DNA of 8,327 nt, from contig JBFILW010000121.1 of the NCBI GenBank assembly GCA_041612005.1, forward strand, positions 1 to 8,327, in the 5' to 3' direction. Positions 6,801 through 8,327 of this stretch are shown here, one piece after another (positions within the stretch are counted from its first letter, which is position 1; every line of letters begins with the position of its first letter). The notes under the pieces are model-generated. The model was not told where the DNA came from. It was given only the letters and a program-made list of their open reading frames with translations, and did not search any database. Origin of the DNA: JBFILW01 sp041612005 (GTDB taxonomy: Bacteria; Gemmatimonadota; Gemmatimonadetes; Palauibacterales; Palauibacteraceae). Made by a program: the position numbers and the translations under genes.

Positions 6801-8303
6801 CTATCTAATCACAAATGCGCTGTAAACAGTCTGCCCCGATCGCTCGAAGGTGACGACGATGCGGCCGCCGGCATAATAGCTGAGAAGCTCCGCCACGTCG
6901 GTGGCACTGGTGACCTCACTGCGATTGATCCCGAGGATCACGTCCCCGGCGGCCAGCCCCGATATGGCGCTCGCATCCCGGCTGATGCTCGTGATGAGGG
7001 CGCCGTGATCGACGGTCAGCGATCGCTCGATCGCGATCTCGGGCGTCACATCGATCACTTCGAGACCGTCCGTCACCTGGACGCGCTCGGCACGCTCGGA
7101 CGGGATCTCGTCCACCGTGAGAGTAACGCGCTCCACCGAGCCGCTCCGGACAAAGTCGATGGTCACATCGCTATGCACCGGCGTATCGTAGAGCGCGACG
7201 ATCCAGTCGACCGGCCCCTTCACCGGTTCGCCGTTCAGCCGCACGAGAATGTCGCCCGCCTGAAGCCCCGCGCGGCCGGCCGGGGACTCGGCCGCCACCC
7301 GCCGCACGACCGGTGCTCGCAGGGTGTCCACCTGCGACTCGACGACGTCGAGACCGACCCACGGACGCCGGATTCGTCCGTGCGTGATCAACTCCTGCGC
7401 GATTCGCATGGCCCGGTCGATCGGGATCGCGAAGCCAAGCCCCTCGGACCCGCCCGAACGCGAGAAGATCGAGGAGTTGATTCCGACAACCTGTCCATCG
7501 GCGTTGAGGAGCGGTCCCCCGGAGTTGCCGGGGTTGATCGAGGCGTCCGTTTGGATCATGTCGCCGTAGAGCCGTTCCTGCGGATCACTGGGCAGGATGT
7601 TGCGGCCGACGCCTGATATCACACCAGTGGTCACGGTCGCTTCCGAGTTGGTCAGGAGATACCCGAACGGGTTACCGATGGCGATCGCCGGCTCGCCGAC
7701 CATGAGGTCGGAAGAGGTACCGATGGGCGCCGGCGGGACCGCGTTCGCCTCAATCTTGAGTAGCGCCACGTCCGACCGGTTGTCCTCACCCACTAGTTCG
7801 GCGCCGTATGTGCGGCCGTGCCCATCCGCCACAATGATCTCCAACGCGTTGTGAACCACGTGATGATTGGTGAGGATGTGGCCTTCCCGGTCGATCGCCA
7901 CGCCGGAGCCGAGACTCCGTACCTGACGCTCGTAGCCGCGCGGGACGAAGTAGTCGAACAGCGACCGCACTTCTTGTGTCCGGACCACGTTGACGCTGAC
8001 TACCGAGGGGATAACGGCCGATACGGCCCGTACGATCGGTGTGCGGCGACGACTGTCGTCGGGGACCTGCCGGCTGCGCGTCGCCGCCTGCTGAACGCCC
8101 GGGCTTCCGTCCGCGTCCGGCTCGAGCAAGACGGATCGGCTCCCCTCGGACTGGTCGGCGGCGACGACCTCCGGTTGGCCGGGAAGCAGATAGCCGACCG
8201 CGATGCCGGCCGCGGAGGCCAGCACGAGGAGGCCGAGCACCCAGCGCAGCAGCGAGCGCCGCGAGCCCGGCTCGCTGGATCGGCGCGCAGGTTCAGTTAT
8301 CAT
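6801..8303 (-). CDS. htrA: HtrA/DegP-family serine protease with two PDZ domains, membrane-anchored
   Basis: HtrA proteins are ATP-independent serine proteases or chaperones that handle misfolded proteins outside the cytoplasmic membrane. From the chosen ATG the protein has 500 residues: a basic N-terminus, one hydrophobic segment (about 19-41, signal anchor or uncleaved signal), a charged, probably disordered linker (42-90), a trypsin-like domain (about 92-305) and two PDZ domains (about 315-400 and 410-497). The triad is intact: His148 in TNHHVV, Asp178 in NRSDVALLKI and Ser261 in INPGNSGGPLL. GLGFAIPID (288-296) closes the protease domain as usual. PDZ1 carries SPAGRAGLQAGDILVRLNG and PDZ2 carries SGLAAGDVILGINRSEV. 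The frame stays open to the right edge (a TTG at 8324 is in frame), so a longer start cannot be excluded; the ATG at 8301-8303 places a short basic segment before the anchor. No strong ribosome binding site is seen. It has no known role in purine synthesis; it may share a transcript with the pur genes. Confidence 0.94.
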   Translation of the reverse strand: MITEPARRSSEPGSRRSLLRWVLGLLVLASAAGIAVGYLLPGQPEVVAADQSEGSRSVLLEPDADGSPGVQQAATRSRQVPDDSRRRTPIVRAVSAVIPSVVSVNVVRTQEVRSLFDYFVPRGYERQVRSLGSGVAIDREGHILTNHHVVHNALEIIVADGHGRTYGAELVGEDNRSDVALLKIEANAVPPAPIGTSSDLMVGEPAIAIGNPFGYLLTNSEATVTTGVISGVGRNILPSDPQERLYGDMIQTDASINPGNSGGPLLNADGQVVGINSSIFSRSGGSEGLGFAIPIDRAMRIAQELITHGRIRRPWVGLDVVESQVDTLRAPVVRRVAAESPAGRAGLQAGDILVRLNGEPVKGPVDWIVALYDTPVHSDVTIDFVRSGSVERVTLTVDEIPSERAERVQVTDGLEVIDVTPEIAIERSLTVDHGALITSISRDASAISGLAAGDVILGINRSEVTSATDVAELLSYYAGGRIVVTFERSGQTVYSAFVIR

Positions 8304-8327
8304 GCGTCGGTGTCTGTGATGCAAAAT

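Noticed and set aside
5925..7616. A 563-codon open frame on the plus strand opposite purB and htrA
   Set aside because: It runs antisense to two well-supported genes, has the Arg/Asp/His-rich composition typical of reverse-frame reading of GC-rich genes, and shows no domain motif. The long plus-strand frames at 198-1622, 1430-2908 and 4651-5982 are rejected for the same reason.

Overview
The window is a compact, single-direction piece of a GC-rich bacterial chromosome. All seven genes read on the minus strand, so transcription runs from the right edge to the left. In that order they are a membrane-anchored HtrA/DegP-family serine protease, then purB, purC, purS, purQ, purL and the first three quarters of purF. 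The gene order purB-C-S-Q-L-F is the same as the core of the Bacillus-type purine operon. The separate PurS/PurQ/small-PurL subunits are those of Gram-positive and many other bacteria, not the single large PurL of Proteobacteria. The sequence does not fix the phylum. High GC, an animal-like adenylosuccinate lyase and a PurF with a propeptide would suit a group such as Gemmatimonadota or Acidobacteriota, but that is inference.

Right part (6801-8303): an HtrA-like protease with an N-terminal membrane anchor, an intact His-Asp-Ser triad and two PDZ domains. Its stop lies 90 bp before the TTG start of purB. I see no convincing terminator in that gap, so read-through into the pur genes is possible.

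Middle part (4047-6710): purB (adenylosuccinate lyase), a 20 bp gap with a good ribosome binding site, purC (SAICAR synthetase), then purS. The start of purS is unusual: a perfect AGGAGG sits 5 bases before an in-frame ATC, where an ATG would be expected.

Left part (1-4050): purS-purQ, purQ-purL and purL-purF each overlap by the same four bases (ATGA), which suggests coupled translation. PurS, PurQ and PurL are the three subunits of FGAM synthetase (step 4), PurF is the committing amidotransferase (step 1), PurC makes SAICAR (step 7 or 8 depending on numbering), and PurB acts twice, releasing fumarate to give AICAR and later AMP. purF is cut by the left edge before its PRPP-binding motif.

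Overall this is a housekeeping locus. I found no mobile element, CRISPR array, RNA gene or unknown system. The points worth a second look are the purS start codon, the eukaryote-like PurB and the repeated ATGA junctions.
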